Origin: Ascidia mentula
Lineage: Eukaryota > Chordata > Ascidiacea > Phlebobranchia > Ascidiidae
Assembly: GCA_947561715.1 (NCBI GenBank)
Contig: OX387204.1
Coordinates: 14,575,001 to 14,639,000 of the forward strand
Length of the DNA: 64,000 nt
Reading direction: 5' to 3'
Positions 22,201-34,624 of this stretch are shown piece by piece. Each line of letters begins with the position of its first letter. Positions within the stretch are counted from its first letter, which is position 1. Position numbers and translations under genes: made by a program. The notes below the pieces were generated by a model. That model did not search any database, was not told the DNA's origin, and saw nothing but the letters and a program-made list of their open reading frames with translations.

Positions 22201-25200
22201 GTTTGAAACCATGGTGGCTAAAGTTCGGCGAAATGAACTAAATTTGACAGTTGTCCGCCTGTGATTTCAACATTTTTATATCAAGCGACTCGAAATTTTG
22301 CACACAAATATAAGATGTCAGTACAAAACGAGCAATGAAAACCAAATTGGCGTATGTCTTATAGAATTTGATTGTTTGCCGAAAACGCATGTTTGAAACC
22401 ATGGTGGCTAAGGTACGGCGAAATGAACTAAATTTGACAGTTGTCCGCCTGTGATTTCGACATTTTTATATCAAGCGACTTGAAAATTTTCACACAAATA
22501 TTAGATGTCAGTACAAAACGAGCAATAAAAACCAAATTGGCGTATGTCCTACAGAATTTGTTTGTTTGCCGAAAACGCATGTTTAAAACCATGGTGGCTA
22601 AAGTTCGGCGAAATGAACTAAATTTGACAGTTGTCCGCCTGTGATTTCGACATTTTTATATCAAGCGACTTGAAATTTTGCACACAAATATTAGATGCCA
22701 GTACAAAACGAGCAATGAAAGCCAAATTGGCGTATGTCCTTTAGTTTTTTTTTCGTAAACGAAAACGTATGTTTGAAACTATGGTAGCTAAGGTTCGGCG
22801 AAATGAACTAAATTGGACAGTTGTCCGCCTGTGATTTCAACATTTTTATATCAAGCGACTCGAAATTTTGCACACAAATATAAGATGTCAGTACAAAACG
22901 AGCAATGAAAACCAAATTGGCGTATGTCTTATAGAATTTGATTGTTTGCCGAAAACGCATGTTTAAAACCATGGTGGCTAAGGTTCGGTGAAATGAACTA
23001 AATTTGACAGTTGTCCGCCTGTGATTTTAACATTTTTACATCAAGTGACTCGAAATTTTGCACATAAATATAAGATGCCAGTACAAAACGAGCAATGAAA
23101 ACCAAATTGGCGTATGTCCTTTAGTTTTTTTTTCGTAAACGAAAACGTATGTTTGAAACTATGGTGGCTAAGGTTCGGCGAAATGAACTAAATTTGACAG
23201 TTGTCCGCCCGTGATTTCAACATTTTTATATCAAGCGACTTGAAATTTTTCACACAAATATTAGATGCCAGTACAAAACGAGCAATGAAAACCAAATTGG
23301 CGTATGTTCTTTAGTTTTTTTTTCGTAAACGAAAACGTATGTTTGAAACTATGGTGGCTAAGGTTCGGCGAAATGAACTAAATTTGACAGTTGTCCGCCT
23401 GTGATTTCGACATTTTTATATCAAGCGACTTGAAATTTTGCACACAAATATTAGATGCCAGTACAAAACGAGCAATAAAAACCAAATTGGCGTATGTCCT
23501 TCAGTTTTTTTTTCGTAAACGAAAACGTATGTTTGAAACTATGGTGGCTGAGGTACGGCGAAATGAACTAAATTTGACAGTTGTCCGCCTGTGATTTCGA
23601 CATTTTTATATCAAGCGACTTGAAATTTTGCACACACATATTAGATGCCAGTACAAAACGAGCAATGAAAACCAAATTGGAGTATGTCCTAAAGAATTTG
23701 ATTTTTTGCCGAAAACGAATGTTTGAAACCATGGTGGCTAAAGTTCGGCGAAATGAACTAAATTTGACAGTTGTCCGCCTGTGATTTCAACATTTTTATA
23801 TCAAGCGACTCGAAATTTTGCACACAAATATAAGATGTCAGTACAAAACGAGCAATGAAAACCAAATTGGCGTATGTCTTATAGAATTTGATTGTTTGCC
23901 GAAAACGCATGTTTGAAACCATGGTGGCTAAGGTACGGCGAAATGAACTAAATTTGACAGTTGTCCGCCTGTGATTTCGACATTTTTATATCAAGCGACT
24001 TGAAAATTTTCACACAAATATTAGATGTCAGTACAAAACGAGCAATAAAAACCAAATTGGCGTATGTCCTACAGAATTTGTTTGTTTGCCGAAAACGCAT
24101 GTTTAAAACCATGGTGGCTAAAGTTCGGCGAAATGAACTAAATTTGACAGTTGTCCGCCTGTGATTTCGACATTTTTATATCAAGCGACTTGAAATTTTG
24201 CACACAAATATTAGATGCCAGTACAAAACGAGCAATGAAAGCCAAATTGGCGTATGTCCTTTAGTTTTTTTTTCGTAAACGAAAACGTATGTTTGAAACT
24301 ATGGTAGCTAAGGTTCGGCGAAATGAACTAAATTGGACAGTTGTCCGCCTGTGATTTCAACATTTTTATATCAAGCGACTCGAAATTTTGCACACAAATA
24401 TAAGATGTCAGTACAAAACGAGCAATGAAAACCAAATTGGCGTATGTCTTATAGAATTTGATTGTTTGCCGAAAACGCATGTTTAAAACCATGGTGGCTA
24501 AGGTTCGGTGAAATGAACTAAATTTGACAGTTGTCCGCCTGTGATTTTAACATTTTTACATCAAGTGACTCGAAATTTTGCACATAAATATAAGATGCCA
24601 GTACAAAACGAGCAATGAAAACCAAATTGGCGTATGTCCTTTAGTTTTTTTTTCGTAAACGAAAACGTATGTTTGAAACTATGGTGGCTAAGGTTCGGCG
24701 AAATGAACTAAATTTGACAGTTGTCCGCCCGTGATTTCAACATTTTTATATCAAGCGACTTGAAATTTTTCACACAAATATTAGATGCCAGTACAAAACG
24801 AGCAATGAAAACCAAATTGGCGTATGTTCTTTAGTTTTTTTTTCGTAAACGAAAACGTATGTTTGAAACTATGGTGGCTAAGGTTCGGCGAAATGAACTA
24901 AATTTGACAGTTGTCCGCCTGTGATTTCAACATTTTTATATCAAGCGACTTGAAATTTTTCACACAAATATTAGATGCCAGTACAAAACGAGCAATGAAA
25001 ACCAAATTGGCGTATGTCCTACAGAGTTTGTTTGTTTGCCGAAAACGTATGTTTGAAACCATGGTGGCTAAGGTACGGCGAAATGAACTAAATTTGACAG
25101 TTGTCCGCCTGTGATTTCAACATTTTTATATCAAGCAACTTGAAATTTTGCACACAAATATTAGATGCCAGTACAAAACGAACAGTGAAAACCTAATTGG

Positions 25201-25590
25201 CGTATGTCCTATAGAATTTGATTGTTTGCCGAAAACGCATGTTTAAAACCATGGTGGCTAAGGTTCGGCGAAATGAACTAAATTTGACAGTTGTCCGCCA
25301 GTGATTTCAACATTTTTACATCAAGCGACTCGAAATTTTGCACACAAATATAAGATTCCAGTACAAAACGAGCAATGAAAACCAAATTGGCGTATGTCCT
25401 TTAGAATTTTATTCGTAAACGAAAACGTATGTTTGAAACTATGGTGGCTATAGTTCGGCGAAATGAACTAAATTTGACAGTTGTCCGCCTGCGATTTCAA
25501 CATTTTTATATCAAGCGACTTGAAATTTGCACACAAATATAAGATGCCAGTACAAAACGAGCAGTGAAAACCAAATTGGTGTAGGCTATG
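19231..25590 (+). repeat. 190-bp satellite array, about 33 monomers
   Basis: Monomers of 190 bp start around TTGACAGTTGTCCGCCTGTG and run head to tail. Most carry a 67-codon open frame from that TTG to a TGA 14 bases into the next monomer. Because 190 is not a multiple of three, the frame does not continue from unit to unit. Higher-order structure is clear: a block of about 948 bp (five monomers) is repeated at about 19320-20267 and 20268-21215, and an eight-monomer block of 1520 bp at 21871-23390 recurs almost unchanged at 23391-24910. Edge monomers are more diverged. Confidence 0.95.
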
Positions 25591-25599
25591 TTACAGGTC

Positions 25600-28500
25600 C
25601 GCAACAAAATTTTGCTCCTGATAACACTTTCCGTAACAAGATTTTGCTCCAACAAATACTTTTTCTAACAAAATTTTATTCCAACCAACACTTTTTCGTG
25701 ACAAAATTGTATTACAGCTATCGCTTTTTGTGAGCTGAATTGATTTAAATCCGATGACTTTTGCAACTTAAAGTATGTTCCTAGCTAACACTTCGTGTAA
25801 CAAAATTTTGTTCCAGCTAACACTTTTCCGTAACCAAATTTTCTTACATTTATCGCTTTTTGTTAGCTAAATTTATTTATATCCGACGATTTTTGCAACG
25901 TACTGTATGTTCCTAGCAAACATTTCGTGTCACAAAATTTTGTTCCAACTAACACTTTTCCGTAACAAAATTTTGTTCCAGCTAACACTTTTCGTAACAA
26001 AATTTTGTTTATTTAACACTTTTCCGTAACAAAATTTTATTACAGCTATCGCTTTATGTGAGCTAAATTTATTTAAATCCGATTATTTTGGCAACTTAAA
26101 GTATCGCTTTTCGTAACAAAATTTTGTTCCAACTAACGCTTTTCGTAACGAAATTTTGTTCCAGCTAACGCTTTTCGTAACGAAATTTTGTTCCAGCTAA
26201 CGGTTTTCGTAACAAAATTTTGTTCCAACTAACGCTTTTCGTAACGAAATTTTGTTCCAATTAACACTTTTTGTAACAAAATTTTGTTCCAGCTAACAGT
26301 TTTCCGTAACAAAATTTTCTTACAGCTGTCGCTTTTTGTGAGCTTGGCAACTTAAAGTATACTCTTAGCCAACATTTCGAGTAACAAAATTTTGTACTAA
26401 CTAACGCTTTTCGTAACAAAATTTTGTACCAACTAACGCTTTTCGTAACGAAATTTTGTTCCAGCTAACGCTTTTCATAACGAAATATTTTTCCAGCTAA
26501 CAGTTTTCCGTAACAAAATTTTCTTACTGCTGTCGCTTTTTGTGAGCTAAATTTATTTAAACCGATCATTTTGGCAACTTAAAATATGCTCTTAGCCAAC
26601 ATTTCGCGTAACAAAATCTTGTACCAACTAACGCTTTTCGTAACAAAATTTTGTTCCAACTAACGCTTTTCGTAACAAAATTTTGTTCCAACTAACGCTT
26701 TTCGTAACGTAATTTTGTTCCAGCTAACGCTTTTCGTAACGAAATTTTGTTCCAGCTAACACTTTTCGTAACGAAATTTTGTTCCAACTAACGCTTTTCG
26801 TAACGAAATTTTGTTCCAGCTAACGGTTTTCGTAACGAAATTTTGTTCCAGCTAACACTTTTCATAACGAAATTTTGTTCCAACTAACGCTTTTCGTAAC
26901 GTAATTTTGTTCCAGCTAACGCTTTTCGTAACGAAATTTTGTTCCAGCTAACGCTTTTCGTAACGAAATTTTGTTCCAACTAACGCTTTTCGTAACGAAA
27001 TTTTGTTCCAGCTAACGGTTTTCGTAACGAAATTTTGTTCCAGCTAACACTTTTCGTAACGAAATTTTGTTCCAACTAACGCTTTTCGTAACGAAATTTT
27101 GTTCTAGCTAACACTTTTCGTAACGAAATTTTGTTCCAATTAACACTTTTTGTAACAAAATTTTGTTCCAGCTAACAGTTTTCCGTAACAAAATTTTCTT
27201 ACAGCTGTCGCTTTTTGTGAGCTAAATTTATTTAAAACTGATCATTTTGGCAACTTAAAGTATGCTCTTAGCCAACATTTCGAGTAACAAAATTTTGTAC
27301 CAACTAACGCTTTTCGTAACGAAATTTTGTTCCAGCTAACGCTTTTCGTAACGAAATTTTGTTCCAGCTAACAGTTTTCCGTAACAAAATTTTCTTACTG
27401 CTGTCGCTTTTTGTGAGCTAAATTTATTTAAAACCGATCATTTTAGCAACTTAAAGTATGCTCTTAGCCAACATTTCGCGTAACAAAATTTTGTACCAAC
27501 TAACGCATTTCGTAACAAAATTTTGTTCCAACTAACGCTTTTCGTAACGTAATTTTGTTCCAGCTAACGCTTTTCGTAACGAAATTTTGTTCCAGCTAAC
27601 GGTTTTCGTAACGAAATTTTGTTCCAGCTAACACTTTTCGTAACGAAATTTTGTTCCAACTAACGCTTTTCGTAACGAAATTTTGTTCCAGCTAAGACTT
27701 TTCGTAACGAAATTTTCTTACTGCTGTCGCTTTTTGTGAGCTAAATTTATTTAAAACCGATCATTTTGGCAACTTAAAGTATGCTCTTAGCCAACATTTC
27801 GCGTAACAAAATTTTGTACCAACTAACGCTTTTCGTAACAAAATTTTGTTCCAACTAACGCTTTTCGTAACGTAATTTTGTTCCAGCTAACGCTTTTCGT
27901 AACGAAATTTTGTTCCAGCTAACGCTTTTCGTAACGAAATTTTGTTCCAGCTAACACTTTTCGTAACGAAATTTTGTTCCAACTAACGCTTTTCGTAACG
28001 AAATTTTGTTCCAGCTAACACTTTTCGTAACGAAATTTTGTTCCAACTAACGCATTTCGTAACGAAATTTTGTTCCAGCTAACACTTTTTGTAACGAAAT
28101 TTTGTTCCAATTAACACTTTTCCTAACGAAATTTTGTTCCAGCTAACACTTGTAACCAAATTTTGTTCCAGCTAACAGTTTTCCGTAACCAAATTTTCTT
28201 ACAACCGCCGGTTTTTGTGGGCTAAATTTATTTAAAACCGATCATTTTGGCAACTTAAAGTATGCTCCTGGCCAACATTTCGAGTAACAAAATTTTGTAC
28301 CAACTAACGCTTTTCGTAACGAAATTTTGTTCCAACTAACGCTTTTCGTAACGAAATTTTGTTCCAGCTTACACTTTTTGTAACGAAATTTTGTTCCAGC
28401 TAACACTTTTTGTAACAAAATTTTGTTTCAGCTGTTCCGTAACAAAATTTTCTTACAGCTGTCCCTTTTTGTGAGCTAAATTTATTTAATCCCGATGATT

Positions 28501-30545
28501 TTGGCAACTTAAAGTATGCTCCTAGCTAACACTTAGTGTAACAAAATTTTGTTCCAGCTAACACTTTTCGTAACAAAGTTTTCTGACAACTATCGCGTTT
28601 TGTGAGCTAATATTGAAAACCGATGATTGTTGCAACTTAAAGTAGCCTATGCTCCTAGCCAACATTTCGATTAACAAAATTTTGTTCCAGCTAACGCTTT
28701 TCGTAACGAAATTTTGTTCCAACTAACGCTTTTCGTAACGAAATTTTGTTCCAGCTAACGGTTTTCGTAACGAAATTTTGTTCCAGCTAACACTTTTCGT
28801 AACGAAATTTTGTTCCAACTAACGCTTTTCGTAACGAAATTTTGTTCTAGCTAACACTTTTCGTAACGAAATTTTGTTCCAATTAACACTTTTTGTAACA
28901 AAATTTTGTTCCAGCTAACAGTTTTCCGTAACAAAATTTTCTTACAGCTGTCGCTTTTTGTGAGCTAAATTTATTTAAAACTGATCATTTTGGCAACTTA
29001 AAGTATGCTCTTAGCCAACATTTCGAGTAACAAAATTTTGTACCAACTAACGCTTTTCGTAACGAAATTTTGTTCCAGCTAACGCTTTTCGTAACGAAAT
29101 TTTGTTCCAGCTAACAGTTTTCCGTAACAAAATTTTCTTACTGCTGTCGCTTTTTGTGAGCTAAATTTATTTAAAACCGATCATTTTGGCAACTTAAAGT
29201 ATGCTCTTAGCCAACATTTCGCGTAACAAAATTTTGTACCAACTAACGCATTTCGTAACAAAATTTTGTTCCAACTAACGCTTTTCGTAACGTAATTTTG
29301 TTCCAGCTAACGCTTTTCGTAACGAAATTTTGTTCCAGCTAACGGTTTTCGTAACGAAATTTTGTTCCAGCTAACACTTTTCGTAACGAAATTTTGTTCC
29401 AACTAACGCTTTTCGTAACGAAATTTTGTTCCAGCTAACACTTTTCGTAACGAAATTTTCTTACTGCTGTCGCTTTTTGTGAGCTAAATTTATTTAAAAC
29501 CGATCATTTTGGCAACTTAAAGTATGCTCTTAGCCAACATTTCGCGTAACAAAATTTTGTACCAACTAACGCTTTTCGTAACAAAATTTTGTTCCAACTA
29601 ACGCTTTTCGTTACGTAATTTTGTTCCAGCTAACGCTTTTCGTAACGAAATTTTGTTCCAGCTAACGCTTTTCGTAACGAAATTTTGTTCCAGCTAACAC
29701 TTTTCGTAACGAAATTTTGTTCCAACTAACGCTTTTCGTAACGAAATTTTGTTCCAGCTAACACTTTTCGTAACGAAATTTTGTTCCAACTAACGCATTT
29801 CGTAACGAAATTTTGTTCCAGCTAACACTTTTTGTAACGAAATTTTGTTCCAATTAACACTTTTCCTAACGAAATTTTGTTCCAGCTAACACTTGTAACC
29901 AAATTTTGTTCCAGCTAACAGTTTTCCGTAACCAAATTTTCTTACAACCGCCGGTTTTTGTGGGCTAAATTTATTTAAAACCGATCATTTTGGCAACTTA
30001 AAGTATGCTCCTGGCCAACATTTCGAGTAACAAAATTTTGTACCAACTAACGCTTTTCGTAACGAAATTTTGTTCCAACTAACGCTTTTCGTAACGAAAT
30101 TTTGTTCCAGCTTACACTTTTTGTAACGAAATTTTGTTCCAGCTAACACTTTTTGTAACAAAATTTTGTTTCAGCTGTTCCGTAACAAAATTTTCTTACA
30201 GCTGTCCCTTTTTGTGAGCTAAATTTATTTAATCCCGATGATTTTGGCAACTTAAAGTATGCTCCTAGCTAACACTTAGTGTAACAAAATTTTGTTCCAG
30301 CTAACACTTTTCGTAACAAAGTTTTCTGACAACTATCGCTTTTTGTGAGCTAATATTGAAAACCGATGATTGTTGCAACTTAAAGTAGCCTATGCTCCTA
30401 GCCAACATTTCGATTAACAAAATTTTGTTCCAGCTAACACTTTTCGTAACAAAATCTTGTTCCCAATAACATTTTTGTGACGTATTTTCTTCCAATTAAC
30501 AGTTTTGTATCAAAATTGTGTTACAGCTAACACTTTTGGTAACGA
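25600..30545 (+). repeat. 32-bp minisatellite array with longer interspersed unit
   Basis: The 32-bp unit has the near-palindromic core GTAACGAAATTTTGTTCC followed by AGCTAACGCTTTTC or a variant. Runs of this unit are broken every few hundred bases by a segment of about 90 bp that includes GTGAGCTAAATTTATTT and GGCAACTTAAAGTATGC. A block of about 1743 bp at 26944-28686 is repeated almost exactly at 28687-30429, showing recent unequal exchange or replication slippage. No coding potential. Confidence 0.95.
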
Positions 30546-30870
30546 GATCTAATTGGTATGTTTTCAGCATCTATGTACGAATTTAACATTCAAAATCTTG
30601 AAAATATATTAAAAAAATTCTCTCTGTCGCCATCTAATGAAAAAAAAATATGGTAACAAAATTTTTTGTTACAGCCAATTTAACGATATTTTTCTGTTCA
30701 AAAAATTTTGTTACGACATGCCAGAAATTTTTGTAACTTGTAACAAAATTCGGAACAAAATTTTTGTTCCGAAACGAAATTGTTCAATTTGGAACGAAAT
30801 TTTGTTACTCGGAACGGTTTTGCTAACGGTATTTCAGAGTTAATGGAAAATTGCATTATGAACCATTACC
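30546..30870. other. Right flank of the 13.9-kb block
   Basis: Diverged versions of the AAC-AAAATTTT-GTT motif in both orientations lead to the right end, which mirrors the left end imperfectly. No gene. Confidence 0.5.
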
Positions 30871-30872
30871 TA

Positions 30873-33800
30873 CGACTTGGTATTATTTCATGTTGTTGTA
30901 TATTTGTCTAAAATATGTGCTCTTGTTTCTTCGCGACTGGCAGAGAAAATACACCGGGTGTGAGTGAGGACGCCGATGTTTTCTTTCCGCCAGCCCAAAG
31001 ATTCTCTCTCTGTATGAAAACCAATGCACTAGCGCGCGGGCGGACGCTACGCTCGCGACAGTTTCTGTGTGGACCCGGTCTTAGGGGTTAATAGGGTGTC
31101 CAAAATTGATTGTGATAAAATAAATATATCTGTAGTGTTTGATTTTTAATTAAAGTCTTTTTTCAATTTAGGTTTTCAATTAAAGTCAGATCAACATGGC
31201 TAACAGTTGTTGATTAATTGAGCGCCGAATGTCCATAAATTTGTTGATCAAAGAATTTCGCCACAAATTCTAAAATATGGACCCATTACTTTTTAAATAC
31301 ACAAAAAACAAATTTATTACATTCCAAATACTAACATAATAGCAATCATTTTTAGCGAACTTTTCTTCAAGCGACGGAAATTTTGCAATTAGAGCATTGC
31401 AAGCATCATGATATATCCAGCGTTCAGGGTACCTTTCAATAAAAAGCATACATTAGAAACTTTATGCACCTAAAATGTGCTGTGAAAGTACAACCCTACA
31501 TGGTATATGTCACAATACAAAATGTCTATAACACGACGCAAAACTAACACGACGAGGGGAAACCAGTTTTGTTGAGGCATCACCACTTAGAATTGTGTCC
31601 TTAATATCCACAGGAAAGGCTGGAAGTTTATAAACAATAGGCCACCTTCCAGTCTCGTCAGTGAAAGTATCATCAGAGTCATCAGTTGATAATTTAATAG
31701 TGTTAACGAAATACTGCTGGCTGAATCATCAATAACATCACTCAGTGCTGAACTTTCCTCCAGTATTGCTGCAAGTAAAAGTATGTTATATAGATTTTTA
31801 ATATAAATGTTGAAAAAACAAATCGTACCATCATAATGTAATATTACATTCAGAGTTTTAAAGGTGGGGGGTGCGTATTATTCCTCCCAGTCCACCCAGT
31901 CTTCAAATTCATCACTAGAATATTGCTGTTTTTCTTTGGTTGTGAAACAAAATAAATTTTCAATTTCTTCGCATCGACCATTGATGCAACCAGTAAGAGT
32001 CAGTTGGCAAAGCTATACAAAACTGATGGTTTGAACTAACGCGTAATTAATTAGTTAACTGTAATTATCTAGCTACTTTCAAATCAACCGTGCTTAGCCT
32101 ATAGAATTGCTGATTGGCTCGTGCGCTTTCGAAAGAGTGACGTAACAAAGTAAACTCCCAAAATTTTTCGAAATCCGCATTTTCAGTTTACAGTGTAACA
32201 ACTTTGATTCTTGCCGCAAAATATTTCAACTGCAGTGAAGTTTCATCAGCATTTCGAAATAATCGCAGTCATTTGCCAATTGAAAATGTTTGTGTTGCAA
32301 ATTTCACACCCCAAAAATGCTAGATTTTGCAAAATATAATATCAATTATCTCACAGCACTTCTCTGCTTGACAACGATTAACAAACTCTGGAATTAATCC
32401 TAAATAAAATGCTTATGTCCTACGCTGATTGTTCTGATTAAGACAATGGATTTATAGTAAATAATCTGTCCCACATTGCAAGCTGTTGTTGTCAACGATC
32501 AGGTAACCTCCAGTGACTTGCTTACGCAGTGTGACACCACAGTCAAGTCTTTTCACAAATTAGGCAAACACATTTTTGTCATACGTGGTAATACGTGGGT
32601 GGTAATACGTGGGAATGTACGAAAGTGTTAAATATCAATAATGACAATATTGAAGCAGTAATTCATTCAACTATCTGCTTTCAAACACTACCATACATTC
32701 CCATAGGTAGGACAGAAAACTAAATGCAGCGGCCCTTTACAAGGATTTCAGCAGTTCAGAATTGAAATGTGTTGTTGTGTTGTTTATATCATACGGGCGA
32801 AAATGATTTGTTTCGGGTCCTGTATGCGCTAAACCGATAGTAGCCCTGCTCATTTATCATCAAAAGTATTTTATAGAATCAAGCAATTCAAAAGTAATAA
32901 CACTGACATCCGGGAAGCACCTAAAATAAAATAAAAATGGACTCTCTAACACAGCTTGTGAATGCAATAGAAAATAGTTTTGTCGCGCCTCCCGCTGTGA
33001 TTTTGTATTTTGCTTCATCACGTGACTTGACAAGCAGTGCTGGAGTGCCCTTTTTTCTTTTTTGTCGCTTTTGTGTGTTGTTTGGTATTCCGTTTAAATT
33101 GCTCTGAAACCAAATGAAGTCTTGCTGAATGGCAGAGTTAAGGTCGGAGACATAAACTATGTTAATTTAATGCCAGAAGAGCAGTTGTATTGCAAATTGC
33201 ATCAAGCTTGGTAGCAACAGTGGCACATGAATCGTTTCAAAATAAAAAAAAATGATTTTCCAAATACTTAAACAAATTGAGATGCAACGAAAATTCGATT
33301 ACCTGAAAAAAGTGAGCACAGAAATTCTATTCGAGGCGTTAGACCAGAGAATAATTGACTGAAGAACAAGATTCGATTTCTTTTTGTGCATTTTGCAACT
33401 GTAAAAATGAGTTTACCCTAAAGACTATGCAATATTTTATTAAATTATTGAGAATTAATACGATTTGGCACAATATAAACTTTGTAGCAATTAAACTATG
33501 ACTTGTGCGATGACTTATTCAAGATTAAATAAATTAATAAATTGTGCAATTTTATCACAAATACCTTAATTTTTAGGTAACCGTTGTGGTCACGCATCAC
33601 TGCATACGCACAGCAGCATAGGAGCGCTTGCATGTTATATCCGCATGATTTATGGAATGTGCAACAATCCGTATAAGTTTACTGTTGTTGTGTGTGTGCT
33701 ATGAAGAAATGTGGCCTGGAATGGTGTATAGTTATGTTGATCTTACATAAACCCTATCACGATTTATACCATAAAATTAGAGAAAATACGTGACGATATA

Positions 33801-34624
33801 AATTAAGTTTCATTTTTTATTTACAGTAGCAATAGAAAATTGAAAATTGTGGTACATTGACAAGCACATATGGAAATTCCAAAAGAAATACAATCATTTC
33901 GCTGCAACATCTGTGAAAAAGTATTTAAATCTAAAGACTCACTGAAGAAACATACTGGAATTCACACTGGTGAGAAACCTTACAAGTGCAATTATTGTGA
34001 CAAATCCTTTCGCCAAAGAAGTACTCAACAAAAACACCTCCGAATTCACACTGGTGAGAAACCTTACAAGTGCATCCATTGTGAGAAATCTTTCAGTCAA
34101 GCAGGAGCTTTACGAAGTCACATAACAACACACACTGGAGAGAAACCCTTCAAGTGCATCTATTGTAACAAATCTTTCATGCAAAGAAGTCATCAACACA
34201 TGCACATCCGAACTCACACTGGAGAGAAACCCTTCAAGTGCAACTTTTGTGTCAAAGCTTTTAACAACCAAAGTGATTTACAAAATCACATAAGAACACA
34301 TACTGGAGAAAAGCCTTACAGATGTGAAGTTTGTGAAAAAACCTTTAGAACTAACACAAACTTAAATAAACACAGACGTGTCCATACTGGAGAGAAACCC
34401 TACAAGTGCAACGATTGCGGCCGGGATTTTAGTAGCAAACAAGTATTGGAAAATCACATAAGAACGCATAATGGGGAAAAGCCTTACAGATGTGAAGTTT
34501 GTGAAAAAACATTTACAGTCAGTACCAACTTGAAACGGCACAGACAAGTCCACTTACGAGACAAGTTGTGACATTTGCGAATATTCTTTGTTGATTATTT
34601 TTTGATTAAATGCGCCCCTTTTCC
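30873..34624 (+). repeat. ZNF-II tandem unit A
   Basis: A complete unit of about 3.75 kb: GC-rich head (ACACCGGGTGTGAG near 30953), AT-rich spacer without a convincing gene, conserved donor AAGCTTG|GTAGCA (33210/33211), acceptor TTTACAG|TAGCAATAG (33826/33827), and then the 8-finger gene at 33870. It ends at the same CCCCTTTTCC boundary as the other units. Confidence 0.85.
33870..34571 (+). CDS. C2H2 zinc-finger protein, 8 fingers (ZNF-II)
   Basis: This 233-residue protein has the leader MEIPKEIQS followed by eight intact C2H2 fingers with TGEKP linkers (NGEKP before the last). The first and last three fingers match those of 7691 and 37646. The middle fingers differ in number and in helix residues, as expected for a family that gains, loses and retunes central fingers. 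The ATG at 33870 is the start, 43 bases after the acceptor. A probable nuclear DNA-binding protein with no effector domain seen. Confidence 0.9.
   Translation: MEIPKEIQSFRCNICEKVFKSKDSLKKHTGIHTGEKPYKCNYCDKSFRQRSTQQKHLRIHTGEKPYKCIHCEKSFSQAGALRSHITTHTGEKPFKCIYCNKSFMQRSHQHMHIRTHTGEKPFKCNFCVKAFNNQSDLQNHIRTHTGEKPYRCEVCEKTFRTNTNLNKHRRVHTGEKPYKCNDCGRDFSSKQVLENHIRTHNGEKPYRCEVCEKTFTVSTNLKRHRQVHLRDKL

Larger units (their letters stand above)
16963..30870. mobile_element. 13.9-kb satellite-filled block with inverted-repeat ends
   Basis: Compared with intact unit boundaries (34610-34640, 38633-38660) this block is inserted inside CCCCTTTTCC-TA-CGACTTGG, with TA (or CCTA) on both sides (16961-16962, 30871-30872). 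Its ends resemble each other in inverse: TGTAACGGTTC at the left and GGTAATGGTTC read inward from the right. They agree at 17 of the first 24 bases and share CGTTAGCA about 45 bases in. The contents from left to right are about 1.6 kb of non-coding DNA, four 32-bp repeats, a spacer, a 190-bp satellite, and a long 32-bp array. No transposase is visible, so if it is a transposon it is non-autonomous. Alternatively, satellite DNA may have been placed here by recombination. Confidence 0.55.

Noticed and set aside
19973-25114. Repeated 67-codon open frames (ACDFDIFISSDLK..) in the satellite
   Set aside because: They start at TTG rather than ATG, overlap the next monomer by 14 bases, change frame from unit to unit and have no similarity to any protein I know. 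They are a by-product of a conserved repeat sequence.
25600-30545. CRISPR-like regular short repeats
   Set aside because: The 32-bp units are contiguous with no unique spacers and the context is eukaryotic.
16963-30870. Polinton or other giant virus-like element
   Set aside because: The size and inverted ends fit loosely, but no polymerase, integrase, capsid or ATPase coding is seen and the interior is satellite DNA.
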